Part shown: positions 5,532-5,751 of the stretch, in pieces
Numbering within the stretch: the first letter of the stretch is position 1
How the letters are laid out: each line of letters starts with the position of its first letter
Assembly: GCA_017860675.1 (NCBI GenBank)
Contig: JAGDMV010000123.1
Coordinates: 1-5,751, forward strand
Direction: 5' to 3'
DNA: 5,751 nt
DNA from: Chloroflexota bacterium
Lineage (GTDB): Bacteria > Chloroflexota > Limnocylindria > Limnocylindrales > CSP1-4
Translations under genes and position numbers: made by a program
Notes under the pieces: generated by a model
Seen by the model: the letters and a program-made list of their open reading frames with translations, nothing else
What the model was told of the DNA's origin: nothing
Database searches by the model: none

Positions 5532-5751
5532 TCAGCCGGGCGTCGCGGCGGGTGGTTCGGTCGGCGCTTCCGCGGGTGGTTGGGTGGGAGGATCCGTCGG
5601 CGGGTCGGTCGGGGGCTCGGTGGGCGGCTCTGTCGGCGGTTCGGTGGGCGGTTCGGTCGGTGACGGGGTCGGGGCAGGCGTCGGCGTCGGGCCAGGCGTC
5701 GGCGTCGGGGCCGGCGTCGGCGTGGCGAGGCCGAGGAGAGTCTCAACCGTC
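5532..5751 (-). CDS. C-terminal end of a Pro/Thr-rich repeat-tailed protein (partial, runs off the window)
   Basis: The last 72 residues of a minus-strand gene, in frame from 5750 to a TGA at 5532-5534; the start lies beyond the window. After a short ordinary stretch (TVETLLGLA) it becomes low complexity: a Thr-Pro/Ala-Pro block (ATPTPAPTPTPGPTPTPAPTP, residues 9-29) and then a four-residue repeat TEPP repeated four times, drifting to TDPP, TQPP and TEPP, ending AATPG. Tails like this are extended, non-globular spacers, common in secreted or cell-surface proteins of high-GC bacteria. There is no sortase motif or C-terminal membrane anchor. The frame is preferred over the others because they give Arg-rich or Gly/Val-rich nonsense, while this one is a regular repeat ending in a clean stop. 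The function of the whole protein cannot be judged from its tail. Confidence 0.7.
   Translation of the reverse strand, partial: TVETLLGLATPTPAPTPTPGPTPTPAPTPSPTEPPTEPPTEPPTEPPTDPPTDPPTQPPAEAPTEPPAATPG
5541..5723 (-). repeat. Coding low-complexity tandem repeat (12-bp TEPP units and PT units)
   Basis: Two adjoining tandem arrays inside the partial gene. One is a roughly 12-bp unit encoding Thr-Glu-Pro-Pro (about 5541-5657), most regular nearest the centre. The other is a 6- to 12-bp unit encoding Pro-Thr/Pro-Ala (about 5658-5723). Synonymous third-position changes between units (ccg/ccc, acc/aca, gaa/gag) suggest the repeat is not freshly expanded. Confidence 0.7.

Noticed and set aside
5574..5604. 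Possible G-quadruplex on the plus strand (GGG runs at 5574, 5582, 5586 and 5602).
   Set aside because: The G runs are explained by Pro codons of the minus-strand repeat, and one loop would be 13 nt long.
3461..5746. A very long open minus-strand frame running through the GNAT gene, the PF13769 intergenic region, the DUF554 gene and the Pro-rich tail.
   Set aside because: Only its last 210 residues are a real protein (the GNAT). The rest is Arg/Pro/Asp-rich low-complexity sequence antisense or out of frame to better-supported genes, as expected when stop codons are rare in GC-rich DNA.
1..5751. tRNA, rRNA, CRISPR array, insertion sequence or attachment site.
   Set aside because: No cloverleaf, regularly spaced repeats, transposase motif or terminal inverted repeats were seen on reading both strands.

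Overview
The window is a 5.75 kb stretch of very GC-rich DNA (about 70% by eye). Codons end strongly in G or C, genes are tightly packed, some starts are GTG, and genes overlap by ATGA. The family mix and a Thr-Pro/Thr-Glu-Pro-Pro protein tail suggest a high-GC Chloroflexota or actinobacterium-like organism. That is inference; there is no rRNA or marker gene to settle it.

Layout. (1) 12-2800, minus strand: a two-gene operon. A hexapeptide-repeat sugar O-acetyltransferase (2231-2800) overlaps by ATGA a 740-residue three-part protein (12-2234) made of a GNAT acetyltransferase, an alpha/beta hydrolase and a 7-TM membrane domain. (2) 2801-3014: a divergent intergenic region holding a perfect 14-bp palindrome. 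(3) 3015-3356, plus strand: a 113-residue protein with two CPLC-containing repeats that I do not recognise. (4) 3357-3460: a convergent gap with a strong hairpin, probably a two-way terminator. (5) 3461-4431, minus strand: a second ATGA-coupled pair, a small PF13769-type ('virulence factor') protein followed by a GNAT acetyltransferase. (6) 4432-4699: a divergent intergenic region with two adjoining dyads. (7) 4700-5443, plus strand: a DUF554-family membrane protein. (8) 5444-5531: a short convergent gap with a GC hairpin. (9) 5532 to the right edge, minus strand: the C-terminal end of a protein with a Pro/Thr-rich repeat tail, running off the window.

The window holds three acetyl-CoA-type transferases (one left-handed beta-helix, two GNAT) and one serine hydrolase fold. 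Both minus-strand operons end in a gene carrying a GNAT domain whose start overlaps the preceding stop. The left operon reads as a small-molecule or sugar acylation unit, with the hydrolase possibly removing or transferring acyl groups at the membrane; this is inference. No tRNA, rRNA, CRISPR array, insertion sequence or phage gene was seen. No gap between genes exceeds 300 bases.
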